Origin: Lycorma delicatula
Taxonomy: Eukaryota > Arthropoda > Insecta > Hemiptera > Fulgoridae
Direction: 5' to 3'
Length of the DNA: 64,000 bases
Assembly: GCF_047948215.1 (NCBI RefSeq)
Contig: NC_134457.1
Location: forward strand, 16,776,626 to 16,840,625
Numbering within the stretch: the stretch's first letter is position 1; every line of letters begins with the position of its first letter. Below, in pieces: positions 10,929-23,002 of this stretch. Position numbers and translations under genes: made by a program. The notes beneath the pieces were generated by a model. That model was not told the DNA's origin, did not search any database, and worked only from the letters and a program-made list of their open reading frames with translations.

Positions 10929-11040
10929 ATATATATCAATATTAATTCTGATTAAATTTACTATATAATCAAACCTAAAATTTTTAATAAATAAAGATGG
11001 GTATTGTACAGTTCAACATTTATATAGTATCTTTTATTAT

Positions 11041-11884
11041 AAATTAGTCATGGTTCTGCCTACGAAATCATCCACAGCAGACTTGGATTTCGTAAAGTCT
11101 GTGCAAGATGAGTTCCAAAACAACTCACACAGTTGCATAAACAAACGCACTTGGACATCTGCCAAAAACATTTGGATCGCTATGGTAATGAACTTCTAAT
11201 GGTAATGATCTTAGACAGAATCATCACTGGTGACGAAACATGGATCCATTATTACAAGCTGGAGAGTAAACAGCAAAGTATGGAGTGGAAACATCCAAAT
11301 TCACCCTGCAAAAAAAAGTTGAAGACCCAACCATCCGCAGGAAAACTGATGCTTACGGTTTTTTGGGACTCATAAGGCCCATTATGAGGAAAGGGACACG
11401 ACAATAAACAGTGCGCGTTACAGTGAGATGCTTACTGCCAAGCTGAAGCCTGCAATTGGAAGCGAACACTGAGGACTGCTGTCGAAAGGTGTTGTCTTGT
11501 TGCACGACAATGCCCGTCCACATACTGCTGCACACACTGCTGAAACGCTCCAGAAACTCAAGTTTGAAGTACTAGCTCATCCTCTGTATAGTCCTGATCT
11601 TGCCCCTTCTGACTATCACTTGTTTGGTCCACTCAAAGAGGCATTAAGGAGCCATAGATTTACCTCAGACGAAACAGTGAAAGAAGCGGTGCATTTCTGG
11701 CTCACAGCTCAACCGAAAATCTTCTTTTATGAGGGCATCAGGAAGCTTGTGTGCAACAAAGGACCAAGGGTGGTGAAATGCAAGGACACTATGTTGAAAA
11801 ATGATGTACATGTATGTTTCCTATTTGGGTTGCAATAAAATTTATAACAACATTGCGGATAATAATTGACTTACCCTTGTGTGT
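11041..11884 (+). pseudogene. Mariner-family transposase relic, 5'-deleted
   Basis: Plus-strand fragments: YEIIHSRLGFRKVCARWVP, LDICQKHLDRYGNE, IITGDETWIHYYKLESKQQS, LMLTVFWDS, LHDNARPHTAAHTAETLQKL and YSPDLAPSDYHLFGPLKEAL. The catalytic GDETW, HDN and PSD residues are visible, with 34 residues between the second and third aspartates, the mariner spacing. The 3' end GTAAGTCAATTATTATCC (reverse complement) near 11850-11875 is shared with the copy at 25230-26401. The 5' terminus and N-terminal third are missing, and frameshifts occur near 11375 and 11470. Confidence 0.82.
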
Positions 11885-12849
11885 ATATATATATATCTTT
11901 TATGAGTAACAATCAATCACCATTTAGAACGGTATAGTCAAAGATTTAAAAAAAATAAATTTAATTCAAAATTTTTTTAATTGAAGAGAATAACTAGGTC
12001 TGAAGAAAAGTTAATGGAGAACATTGCTAATTCTTATTCTATAGTAAAATATGAGATAATTATAAAGGAGAAATTCAAATAGGGTTAAATAGATATTATA
12101 AAAACATATAATCAGGACTAATATTTAAAAAAGATTTTTTTTAGAGAACTGTATAACATATATAAAATATGAGAGTATCCTCAATATATATTTTTGAAAC
12201 TGTGTGCAATGTGAGAAAGAATTTTGAATTGTACAGAGTCACAATACTGCTATGGTTACGATACCAGAAAGATGTCATTAGGATAGTTGCTTGTAGACTG
12301 ATTTTATATCAATCTTCCCCCTGAATATACAGGACCAAGTTAATTTCAAAATTACTACTATTAATAAAGAATTAAGATTTTTTCTAAATTAAAAACCATT
12401 AATCTTGGCTCACCGATATGTCATGTCAGTTGCATAGTTGATAGTTTGATTTGGGTCCCTGTTGTTTTCTATTTATATATACTTTCCCTAAATTTAGTTT
12501 CTTTTTTAAACAGTTATAATTTATTTTTTTGTGTCAGGTACGAAAAGAAGGTAAATTTTGTTTGATTTTAATAATGAATGTTGTTTAAAAAGTTTCCAAT
12601 TTTGTTGAATAAATTTACAACAATGTAAAGGTGTAATTAAATATTTCATTGAAACATACACATCAGGATATTATCAAATAGTGTTCCATAAAAATTAATA
12701 TGTTCATCTATACCTTGAGGGCTTAACTTATTGGGAAACAAAATTAATGCTTATCTTTTACTTTTAAATGTTCAGTTCTCCCCTTTTTACCCATAAATAA
12801 CAAGTGCAATCTTTTGTTAATAGCTTAATAAAAACAAATAAAATGTTAC
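11885..12849. other. Intronic AT-rich DNA, nothing recognised
   Basis: AT-rich, CpG-poor sequence between the mariner relic and the next ACOT9-like exon. No open frame or repeat structure stands out. Confidence 0.5.
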
Positions 12850-12937
12850 CTTGCCGCTCATCTGCAAAAGAGAACCAACATCGACAGGATGATGAAAGGT
12901 AATTCCACTGGAATAAACCAACTTTGGACGTAGTTTG
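12850..12937 (-). CDS. ACOT9-like: Acyl-CoA thioesterase 9-like, internal exon
   Basis: This 88-nt exon on the minus strand has acceptor TTTTTGTTTAG just above 12937 and donor GTAACA just below 12850. It encodes KLRPKLVYSSG then ITFHHPVDVGSLLQMSGK. Spliced in phase 0 to 3763-3613 it continues directly as VTYTENRF. ACOT9 proteins have the same order: a (V/I)xFxxPVxVGSLL strand, then a (V/T)(S/T)(Y/F)T segment, then TTTNVFHF. The exon starts with the last base of a codon, so a further exon (expected to hold the GGFLMR block) lies upstream at higher coordinates; I could not find it. The correct join between two independently spotted exons is the strongest evidence. Confidence 0.82.
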
Positions 12938-13264
12938 CTAAACAAAAATATTTATTGATAATATTAATAGACTTTACATCAAGAGCAATAAATATTAGAT
13001 GAACATTTTGTAAAATTAGGAAGACGCACCCTCTAAAAAATAAGAAACATATGAGTTACACAATCTGTGTTACAAAATTTAATGCTGCACTGATAACTGA
13101 ATACTACTCTTTGAGTAAATGAAAAACAATTCACACAGATAAACAAAGAGGTTTCAATTAATAAAATTAATTAATAGGTTCCATAAAATCGCTGTATAAA
13201 AAAACAATAAATAAGTATAATATTATTTGGAGTATAATATAATACAAAAGACGAAAAAAAAACA

Positions 13265-14580
13265 ACTAATAATCACCTTCGTCGACTTTAAAAGGGCCTA
13301 TGATTGTATACACCGACCATCCATGCTAAACATTCTGAGAAACCTGGGCCTTCACCATAAACTTGTAAACATGATAAAATCAACTTTAACCAATACATAG
13401 TCCAAAGTGAAATTCAGAGGTGAACTCTCTCGACCTTTATCCATAAAAACCGGGTTGAGGCAAGGAGACTGCCTCTCGCCTCTCACCTCTCCTTTTTAAC
13501 TGTGCCCTCGAATTTGTCATGAGAAAATGGTATGAAATAAATCCCAAAAATATAAAAATGGGTACTAAGAAAAACTCCATCACACTAAATCGCCTAGGAT
13601 TTGCAGATGACCTCGCTCTTTTAGAAAATAATATTCAAGAAGCCAAAACACAAATCATGAGCCTTCAAAACCTAGCACAAAAGATAGGGCTTCATATCTC
13701 TTTCGAAAAAACTGAACTAATGGCCATAGATCCTCTGGTAATAGAGCACATTACGGTAAACAATCAGAAAATTAAAATAGTAAAACAATTTAAATATCTA
13801 GGGGAAATAATAACTTATAATTTAAATGAAAAGTGACATGGCAAAACAGGACAAATAAAATGATTAAATCCCAAAAATTAACTCGGTCAACATATAACAA
13901 AAAATGCCTTTTGACTAAAACAAAACTTAAATATTTAAAACTGTAGTTCAGTCAGAAGTCACCTAAGGGGAGACCCTTTTCAAAATCACTCAGAAAAACC
14001 GAACTGATAAAATTCTGAAAATAGAGAGGAGAATTGTCAGAACGTGTATCGATAAAAAACACCAAAAAGAAGGCAGATGGTGGATTGTGCCAAATGAAGT
14101 GGTGTATCGAGAAATAGAGCCAGTTACTGATACTATGCGGAAAAAAAGAATCTCTTTATTCGGTCATCTCATAAGGACACCGGAAACAAGACCGTCAAGA
14201 AATATCATTGAAAAGCTCTGGTTCAAAAAACTAGAAGTAGGATGGATCAAAGAAATTAGAGAAGATATGAAAGAATTGTGAATTTCCCTGACCGAAAATA
14301 AAACTGAATAAAACTACAGAATAAAACAGAAAAAAACCGGAATACAGAATAAAACTGGAAAAATTACACAGCTAAAAGACAAAAACATTAGATTTAAACA
14401 AAAGACAGACAAATGACAAAATACAACGAAGAGGGTGTTTACAGATGACGTAAAGAAAGCAAGATCTGAACGGATGAAGAAATACTGGGTGGGCTGCTCG
14501 GAAGAGTAAAATAACACGCTTTGCTCAGGAAAGATCTAACTAAAATTGACTTAAGTGGTCCCATGTTGGTCATAAAAGCA
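13265..14580 (+). pseudogene. Non-LTR retrotransposon reverse transcriptase relic (3' half)
   Basis: Plus strand: FVDFKRAYDCIHRPSMLNIL (RT palm), GLRQGDCLSPL, then an open stretch at 13519-13836 with LGFADDLALLENN and FKYLGEIITYN, and a later stretch at 14015-14280 with IERRIVRTCIDKKHQ, RISLFGHLIRT and WIKEIREDMKEL. The catalytic FADD is intact, but frameshifts and stops break the frame. The 5' half is missing. The tail ends in a (TA)n run at 14582-14606, which may mark the insertion's 3' end. The clade is not resolved; it is not the same family as the LINE at 6398-9363. Confidence 0.72.
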
Positions 14581-14756
14581 TAATATATATATATATATAT
14601 ATATAATTTGGAGATATTTACTAAAGGTTTGGCTTTAGGCTTTGTAGGTGAGTGTTTGATTTTTTCTTTTTTCCTGGGTGAAAAACGCTTTGGCGTTAAC
14701 ATTTCCTGAACACAATGTATTTGTTTAAAAAAAAAAATCAAAAAACTAAATGTTAA

Positions 14757-15799
14757 CCCTTTGACTGTGGACCACACAGCAATTGCGTGGTTGTGATGTT
14801 GCAATATGGCATGGAGTATGCAAGGTCTGCATGGTCTTTTTTTCTAAAACAGTACTTGTGTAAACTTCCACTCGCCTTGCGTAGTTGTATTTTATGCTTC
14901 ATTTGGAGTTTGATTTGTGTACATTTCACATCGTTCCAGAGTTCAACTATTTTTTACAAGACAGTTGATTTCCAACCATATAACTCTGAGGTTAGTTTTA
15001 TCATTTTATAAAATTATTTTAAGGTTATTATTTTATAATGTATATATTTTCTTATTGCAGTACCAATTCAGAATTTCTAGCAGATATATCTATACATAAG
15101 TTATATATGACTTAATTTTTTTTATACTGTAAGTACATAAGAACGTACTCACAGTCTATGTGTCTGTACTTAATATTTTTAAATACGTGTAAATTTACAT
15201 CGATGGTGCTCAAACAATATTATTTAAAATTCTTCATTTTTAAATTTAATTTTGAGGTATTTATAATAAATTCACTACTGTGGAAGGAAGATTTTTGTAT
15301 TTTATTATAATATTGACAAATAATAATCTTTTAGTATTTTTTATTGTATAAAGTGTAATATTTTTTAATTATTTTAAAAATATTTTGTAAATAAATAGAC
15401 CAATAGTAAATTATACTAGTAATCGCAAATAAAAAAAAATTAATAAATTTATTTTAATGAATTTAATTGTCGTATTTTTCATGTTTTATGAGCAGCAAAA
15501 TGTATTCTTAAAATATTTCATGCATTACTTGTTATTACCTTATTTTCACAATATATTATTAAAGATGAATTTACAAACATGTGATGTACGGTTATTGCCT
15601 ACACTACAGGAGTAAAATCACTGTGAGGCAGACCATGTAACAAGTGCGTGGTGAAGGTTTCCTGAATTTTCTGTCTTTATAATTACTTTTGCCAAGAAAT
15701 CGAGTCAATGCATAAGCAAAAACACTGATTTAACAAGAAAAAGAAAAAAATTCCCACCCTTAGATTGAGAATTTGATTACAAGTCTTGTAGTCAAAGGG
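14757..15799. mobile_element. piggyBac-like non-autonomous element with TTAA target duplications
   Basis: The ends are CCCTTTGACT at 14757 and AGTCAAAGGG ending at 15799, a perfect 10-bp inverted repeat. TTAA flanks both sides exactly (14753-14756 and 15800-15803). CCC(T)-type ends with TTAA targets define piggyBac. The 1043-bp interior has no transposase-like frame. Mobilisation in trans is therefore inferred. Confidence 0.8.
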
Positions 15800-15984
15800 T
15801 TAAAAATTTACAATTAAAAAAAATTAAAAACAAAAACATCTTTAAAAAGAATTAAAATACATCTTAAAATGAAAAAAAAAAAATATTGTAGTATAATCTA
15901 AAATTGAAAAAAAAACAAAAATATATCATATCTGATTAAGATAATAAAATTACCATCTGCTTTATGGGAAATAGCATAAATAGC

Positions 15985-16800
15985 TGAAACATAGTAATTC
16001 AAATATTTGAATATAACTGGCTGGCCCTAAGGAATCGTAAAACAAAAGAAAACTTCATTTCATTATCCCCTAGAACAGTTTGCATGTTAGCCCCTAGTTT
16101 AAATTTGCAACACAATACTGTGTAACAGATACAATCCGCAAGGATGTGGTGCACTGTTAGTTGGCAGTCACAGAGAGAACACAGGAGTGCATCTGTTTGC
16201 GCCATCAGATATCTACGAGTGAGCCTACCTAGTGTGCCCTATTCGTAAATGGCAGATAATAATCTCCTCTCAACGGTCATTTCTGCATGATGAGTACCAC
16301 GATGATGCAGTGTTCTTAATCGGGTGAAGTTTATTGTTCATAGTAGCATCCCGTTCACTTTCCAGATATCATGATACAAATCAGATATCACCACCTTCTT
16401 CAGGAAACAGACAAGATCACCAGAAGCAACGCAATTGGTAAAAGTAGGCTGAAAACAAGCCTCTTTTGTTTCACTATCAGCATGCTCACTGCCTGAAATT
16501 TCTATACAGCTGAGAATCCAGCAAAAGCTGTATTACATCTACTCATTTGCAAAATGACACAATGAATTTTACAGACAACAAGGTGTCTAGAGTACACGTC
16601 ATTAATCGCCTGTAGGGTACTCATGGAACCTGAGCAAACAAGAACATGCTGATATTTTTGGCTAATCATATAAGGCCCTTATTAATGGAATACAGTTCAG
16701 CAACGAAAATACTGGTAATGTTGGGAAGACCAATCGGTTGCATTACTTCTAATGATCTTGTCTTGTTTCCTGAAGAGTTTAGTTCATGATGTGTGGCAAA
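15985..16800 (-). pseudogene. Jockey-like LINE 3' end: RNase H and C-terminal zinc motif (minus copy)
   Basis: Read on the minus strand: LPNITSIFVAELYSINK (RNase H), STLQAINDVYSRH-like sequence, and at 16205-15999 an open frame with DALLCSLCDCQLTVHHILAD (a C-x2-C...H...C retroelement motif), KFKLGANMQTVLGD and FVLRFLRASQLYSNI. This is the usual C-terminal end of jockey/X-element type LINEs. Stops and frameshifts break the RNase H part. Confidence 0.65.
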
Positions 16801-17130
16801 GTGAGTGGGATGCTACCATGAACAATAAACTTCACCCGATTAAAAACACTATTTCACCATGGAGCTCCTCATGCAGAAATAACTGTTGAGAGAAGGTTAT
16901 TATCTGCTATTTATGAATAGGACACAGTAGGCTTTCGTGGATATCGGATGACTGAAACAGAAGCACCAATTTGTGCTCGCTGCAACTGCTGTCTGACAGT
17001 GCACCACATCCTTGTTGATTGTATCTGTTACGCAGCATTGTGTCTCAAGTTTAAACTAGGGGCTAACATGCAAACCATTCTAAGGGATAGTGAAGCTTAT
17101 CTTCTGTTTTAGGATTTCTTAAAGCCGTCT
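16790..17130 (+). pseudogene. Same LINE 3' end in opposite orientation (plus copy)
   Basis: The sequence at about 16810-17100 is a diverged reverse complement of about 16370-16020, including the segment for CxxC...TVHHILVDCICY and KFKLGANMQT. The two copies lie head to head. The next 265 bp (17131-17395) show nothing. Confidence 0.6.
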
Positions 17131-17394
17131 GTTTATAAATAATATATAAATTACTGTAAAGTGTTCCAAATATTCATGCCATTTGCTGTAATGCGGATTG
17201 CAATTTTTTTTAGATATATAATGTGATATATCTTTGTGTTATTTCACTTTTAACATGCATAACAGACTTTTTACTTTTAAGATGTATTTTTGCACATCGC
17301 GTTTTTAGTTTTTTGATTAATTTTTAACTGTCCAGTTTTTGTACAACAAATATCATACCTAGGTGACGATAACATGAGTGTTTTTCACCCTGAA

Positions 17395-18110
17395 AAAAAA
17401 TCTCATATACAACAGGAAATCTGAAGTATACATCACTAATCACCTGTAAGGCACTCATGGAATCCAAACAAACAAGTACATGTCAAAATGTTGGGCTAAT
17501 TATACTTAAGGCCTTATTAATAGCAAACAGCTCCACAACGAAAATCCTGGTAATGTTGGGGAGGCCAAACATCTATAAAGCACACCCAACAGAATTATCA
17601 TTTTTAGAGCCATCCATATAAACCGTAGCATCCAGAATAAAGCTATTTTATAATATGATAAAATTTGTTTCGCAAAAAAACTGGACTTAAGTTCTTTTTA
17701 TTACACTGACATAGATCATAGCAGTAATTAACAAAAAAGCGCAGCCAAGGTAATAACATGGAGCAAGAGTAGGGACTGAAAGTAATTGTACACCTAGAAC
17801 TGAGAAAAGGTGTTGAGCTCTCGTGCCTAGCGAAACAGTAGATCTTGGCTGTTCCTAGAATCGAGCAGGTTGGGAAATACCACATCAAGGTTAGATGCGC
17901 TTTAATCTGAGTCACAGAAGAGCATATCATTTGCTTTCGTCTACTGCAAAGAGATGACTCCCCACTATCAAGCAGAAAACTTACCTCCACTTGATAAAAA
18001 CACATCTGTTGCAAGACACATGAATGTATGATAACAATCAACATGCTACATAAGTTGAAAAATTGTCTACAAATAAAGAATACATAATCACAGGTGAGCA
18101 TCCCATGTAT
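17395..18110 (-). pseudogene. Jockey-like LINE fragment: RT C-terminal region and start of RNase H
   Basis: On the minus strand this reads ESGELSLCSRRKQMICSSVT-like sequence near 17970-17930 (the ExxxLxLxRRxxxL segment after the RT thumb), then at 17630-17560 YMDGSKND and SVGCAL, the first RNase H strand carrying its catalytic aspartate, followed by LPGF/FVVELFAINKAL-like sequence. An open frame at 17643-18101 crosses this region out of phase and is not a gene. It is probably the upstream part of the family seen at 15985-17130. Confidence 0.5.
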
Positions 18111-19165
18111 ACACTAAATTTACAATTTTGAACTGTATATATCCAGTTACAATTTTCTAACTAGCATTATATAGGTGAAATCTACATTTAGGCATATTTA
18201 CACTTCAAATTTTTAATATACTACAAATAAGTACGAGTACTTAGAAAAAAAAAATTATATTGATTTCATATACTAATATTAAACCAAAAGAAGGTAATTA
18301 TTAAAACGTTGCTGAAAAAAAACAAAAAAAAACAGTAAAGTTTTTCTATTGCTTGGTAAAGTTTTTCCCAGGTTCAACTTGCACCTAATAACAAGTTATC
18401 AAAATTGATTACAGTTACTGGATTAAGAAAAAATTACTGGATTAAAAAAACACATGAATAATAATAATAAAATTATTAATATTTTAGTTAACTGTTGCAC
18501 ACAATATAAAGCTTTTTATCGTATATGTACATCAATTTTTTATTAAAATGGAGAGAAGAATAAATTGGATTGAACTTTTCCTTTTCTTATCTGCATACAG
18601 TCATCCTTTTCCTCAAATAGGTATTATGAGAATTATATCAACAGCTATCCTACCACCATCATGGTGTCATAGAGGCAGCATCTTTTAGTTGCTGATGAAA
18701 GAAGTTATTTCTTTAATGGAGCACAATGGGTGGAAACTTTGTCTGTTGAATTGTCTATACACTTTGTTTTTTATTTGGTGATCACACACAAACCTAACTA
18801 CAGGCTGGGATATCTATCGGGTAAATCTGGGCTTGCTATTTCTAATAAATGTCTAAATTGTAATATTTTAATATACACTGTCTATAAACACATTGCTCAA
18901 GTGCTGAATTTGTGCTCAAATTCATCAGAATGTAATTTTTATTTTTGAACAATTATCAATAATTGTAATGAAAATATTAAAAAAAAAATCATGAAGCAGA
19001 AAGCATAACATAAAAAAACACTGCAGAAATAAAAAAAAGTTGACCAACACATATGAAATATGATCTGGAATTTTTCTGCACGGATTGAGGAAAAACAGTA
19101 AATGTGATGGGGTGCTGCGGATAGTAAATTGGATATGTTGGGGGGGAGGGGAGCAACTGGTCAGA
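18111..19165. other. AT-rich DNA, nothing recognised
   Basis: AT-rich, CpG-poor sequence with homopolymer runs. A G-run lies at 19141-19151. I see no supported gene. Confidence 0.5.
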
Positions 19166-19214
19166 CTTGCCTGTAGGTCATGTTCCCATGTCAGCAGAAT
19201 GTCTGAGCAGGAGG

Positions 19215-19560
19215 TACAATCATCCATTGTGCAACAAATTTCTTCTCAATAACAGTGTCAAATCCTCTGAAATTCTAAATACACTCCAGGTGCAGTTCGA
19301 AGATAATACCTGGTTAAAAAGTAAAGTGTTTGATCGGGTCAAAAATTTTGAAGTTGCCGAGATGGAATTGAAAAAAAAGTCAGAAATACCATCCCGGATC
19401 TGTCAATGATGATAACATTCAGGGTGTTCGTAGACCTTGTGAAAGATGACTGCTGCATACCTGTCACTGAAATTGCATCTGAGGTGGGCATAAGTATTGG
19501 AAGTGTGTATACAATGTTGTCAGACACTCTTCAATACAGCTAAGTATCAAAGAGGTGGAT
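19215..19560 (+). pseudogene. Mariner transposase N-terminal relic
   Basis: Plus-strand reading SVKSSEILNTLQVQFEDNTW then KSKVFDRVKNF, and after frameshifts EIASEVGISIGSVYTMLSDT, matches the paired HTH region of mariner transposases. The catalytic part is absent: a 5'-truncated LINE is inserted just downstream and no mariner sequence is visible beyond it. Confidence 0.65.
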
Positions 19561-19589
19561 TCTACATCTTCTCAGAGACATCTTTTAAT

Positions 19590-20400
19590 TTTTTTTTTTT
19601 TTGTCTTCAGTCATTTGACTGGTTTGATGCAGCTCTCCAAGATTCCCTATCTAGTGCTAGTCGTTTCACTTCAGTATACCCTCTACATCCTACATCCCTA
19701 ACAATTTGTTTTACATATTCCAAACGTGGCCTGCCTACACAATTTTTTCCTTCTACCTGTCCTTCCAATATTAAAGCGACTATTTCAGGATGCCTTAGTA
19801 TGTGGCCTATAAGTCTGTCTCTTCTTTTCATCTATTTGCCGCAATACCTCTTCGTTTGTCACTTTATCCACCCATCTGATTTTTAACATTCTCCTATAGC
19901 ACCGCATTTCAAAAGCTTCTAATCTTTTCTTCTCAGATTCTCCGATCGTCCAAGTTTCACTTCCATATAAAGCGACACTCCAAACATACACTTTCAAAAA
20001 TCTTTTCCTGACTTTTAAATTAATTTTTGATGTATACAAATTATATTTCTTACTGAAGGCTCGTTTAGCTTGTGCTATTCGGCATTTTATATCGCTCCTG
20101 CTTTGTCCATCTTTAGTAATTCTACTTCCCAAATAACAAAATTCTTCTACCTCCATAATCTTTTCTCCTCCTATTTTCAGATTCAGTGGTCCATCTTTGT
20201 TATTTCTACTACATTTCATTACTTTTGTTTTGTTCTTGTTTATTTTCATGTGACAGTTCTTGCGTAGGACTTCATCTATGCCGTTCATTGTTTCTTCTAA
20301 ATCCTTTTTACTCTCGGCTAGAATTACTATATCATCAGCAAATCGTAGCATCTTTATCTTTTCACCTTGTACTGTTACTCCGAATCTAAATTGTTCTTTA
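19590..20400 (-). mobile_element. 5'-truncated copy of the RTE-like LINE
   Basis: Nearly identical to 6415-7240 of the intact copy. It retains MLRFADDIVILAESKKDLEE and the C-terminal region, with a T-run at 19589-19602 as the poly(A). A 29-bp internal deletion near 19830 shifts the frame, splitting the coding region into 20351-19785 and 19831-19607. A 9-bp duplication TCTTTTAAT at 19581-19589 and 20407-20415 is a plausible target-site duplication. The truncation point lies just upstream of the RT catalytic block, the usual product of incomplete reverse transcription. Confidence 0.88.
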
Positions 20401-20415
20401 AAATGTTCTTTTAAT

Positions 20416-21589
20416 GAAATTTCAATATGATGAGAAGTATCAAAACATCATTTACATATCTAAACTAATGAGAAATAATGAAATGTTCTTTCAGTTTTCA
20501 ATTCTTGGTTATCCAAACACAATCAGGAGATTACATTTTTATTCCATCTATTTTTAAAAACTATTATCAAATTAAAAATTCTTTTGATTTATAAATAGAT
20601 TTAACCTTATTCACTTCTCAACTTTAGTCATTTATTGATTGTTGAACTAAAAAATCTCTTTTGTTTCCTTAATGGGAATGTGGAACTCTAGTGCAGTAAC
20701 ATCAAAAAGTATAGAATTTTCTCAATATAGAATTATAGATGCACTTAATATGAAGGTAGAATTTTATTTCAAAATGTGTTATTCCTTTAGAAAAGATAAA
20801 GATTCCAATGGGATGAAGGAGAGGTTCCCTTGTTATCCTTGAACCTCTGGGTTCCCATCCTTAAATTAACAAAAATTGAAATATTCAAATTGTTTTTTTC
20901 AAAACATATTCTACTTTTAAAAAAGTTAAATATTAGGAGAAGAAGTTTATGCTCTTTTGGCTTCTAAACGGCTTATAATCTGTAGTTCCCTCAATTAGTA
21001 GACATTTATTGCAAAAACTGGAACCATTCTTTATAAAAATGTATTCCATGTTCTAAAAATAAAAACAATTTTATTTTGAGGTTTAGTCCTATTTGCCCTC
21101 CAAGAGTTTCTAGCTCCCTTTACTTTAAAATTGTCTGTAGATTCAGTTCCTTCTTTTTCAAACTATCATGTCTCTTGGATTAAGTTAATAAAAAGTTTAT
21201 GATGCTAAAAGTTAGTCATGTTGCCCATCTAGGTACTCTTTATTATCTTGAATCCCTTCATCTAATAATAAAACTTTTAGAATATTTAAACCTTAATTTC
21301 AAAATGCATCATAATAATCTCAATGATATCAAAGGGATTAAGGGATTCATTGCCAACTCAAGCCTTCAATTGATTAAAATCAATTACTTCCTGCTGTCAA
21401 ATTATAACTCAATAATTTTTACATTCTAAACATTCTTTTTCAAAATCACTATTTTTTAATATGTCAAAATCTCATTGGCATCAATAAGGTTTGGGGTCTT
21501 ACGGCATCCACCAACACCCTTTGTCATAAAAATTTTACATGCTTGCAATTAGCCTAAAATAATCTGTGGATGATGCCTTTACTTGGTGA
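20416..21589. other. AT-rich DNA, possibly degraded Penelope-like sequence
   Basis: Short open stretches only (for example 21199-21429, 76 codons, no recognised motif). It directly precedes a Penelope-like 3' end in plus orientation and may hold its unrecognisable RT portion; that is inference. Confidence 0.35.
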
Positions 21590-22320
21590 AAATTTATGAT
21601 CAGAAGTTACTGTTATTCATAGTACATCATTATATCCATTTGCAAATAAATTGGTAGCTTTCAACTGTTATATTCATAGATTGTTAAATATACCGATCTA
21701 AGACGATAATTTTGAGAAAGAACTTAATAATAAGACAAATAGCTGTAAATAACGGTTACCAAATGAGTCTAATTGATCAAAACTTCAGTATATATTACAC
21801 AAAATGGCAATTAACAATGATTTTCCTTCTTCTAGTAAATCACTCCAACAAATTTCACACAATTACTAATATAGGTAAATCCATAAAGAAAATTAATAAA
21901 TATTTCAGAAATAGAGATTTTGATATTGTGTTCAAATATAATAATTCACTATGTAAATTCATTACGAATAACAAAAATAAAACTGATACAACTTAAAAAA
22001 TCAGAAGTTTAAAACTTAAATGCGGTTCATGATAAAGTTTGTATTGAACTGACAGGTAGATTCTTTTGTGAAATGTATAATGGACCACAAACCTTATTTT
22101 ATCAATAACAATAGGGATTCTTACTACGGCTGTCAATGTAACTGATGAAAATCATCTTTTTAATGATAATTTCAAAGTACTCCAAGTTAAGAACAAAAGT
22201 TTAGAACTGAAAATTTTTGCGTTAATAAAAATTAATAAACTTACAAATTCTAATTTACTTTTAAATGATCAATTCACTGTTCATTGTTATTAAACTTATA
22301 AATGTTAAGATAAGCTTTGA
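21590..22320 (+). pseudogene. Penelope-like element 3' end with GIY-YIG endonuclease relic
   Basis: Plus strand across frameshifts: IHSTSLYPFANKLVAFN, IHRLLNIPI, NFEKELN, IRQIAVNNGYQMSLIDQ, INKYFRNRDFDIVFKYNNSL, then SGVYKLKCGSCDKVYI followed by TGR, and later DENHLFNDNFKVLQVKNKS and NLLLNDQF. GVYKLKCxxCxxxYIGxTxR is the GIY-YIG nuclease motif fused to the RT in many Penelope-like retroelements. Here the YIG reads YIE and the frame is broken, so it is dead. Together with the RT relic at 4085-5280 this suggests one or two Penelope lineages in the genome. Confidence 0.72.
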
Positions 22321-22360
22321 ATCTAAATTTTAGTACCACCCATTTTCTGAAATAGACTGA

Positions 22361-22440
22361 TTAATATATGTATATATATTTATCAGTCTATTTAGATAAA
22401 GTGATAATAGGGAGTGTTCCCTATTATCTTTATGTACTTT
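22361..22440. repeat. Two adjacent short hairpins
   Basis: AAATAGACTGAT pairs with ATCAGTCTATTT, and immediately after it GATAATAGGGA pairs with TCCCTATTATC. They form a twin stem-loop just beyond the Penelope-like 3' end and could be part of its 3' terminus. Confidence 0.5.
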
Positions 22441-23002
22441 ATCTCTATTGATTTAATGCATTTACCTTGTTTGTATCTAACTTTTAAGTTATAGTATTCC
22501 GTTCTTAACATCTGAAGAAGGTATTGTGTATGTATTGGTTTCAATTTTCAATTTTTGATTTTAGCATAAAATAATTTGAAAAATGAATAACTGTTGAAAC
22601 CAGTATGCGTAAAGTGAAACATCTGTTTTACATATTCTCATTAAGTTGACAATATAACAGCAGAACTGCTTGTAATAAAACATGTATTGTTAAACCATAC
22701 TGAAACATATTCTATCTTTTAACATGAAATATTTATGAACAATTCCCTCTCAATAATTTTAAAATGTCCCTCCTGTATACATAAAAATTACATTTTGTAT
22801 CTCATAAATTTATTTTGGGAATAATATTTACAGTTTTTGAGTAACAGTAACACATGACCACCACCTCGGTGAAACGAGGTATCTTGTTAGTATTTCATAA
22901 TCCTTTTGATAATATCAAAGATTATAATTTTAAAAGCAAATAGTATACACTCATCAAAATATTACAAAATAATCACTGTAAGTCATATAATCTATAATAA
23001 AA

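Noticed and set aside
17643..18101. 152-codon open frame on the minus strand
   Set aside because: It crosses a decayed LINE in a different phase from the recognisable RT/RNase H blocks.
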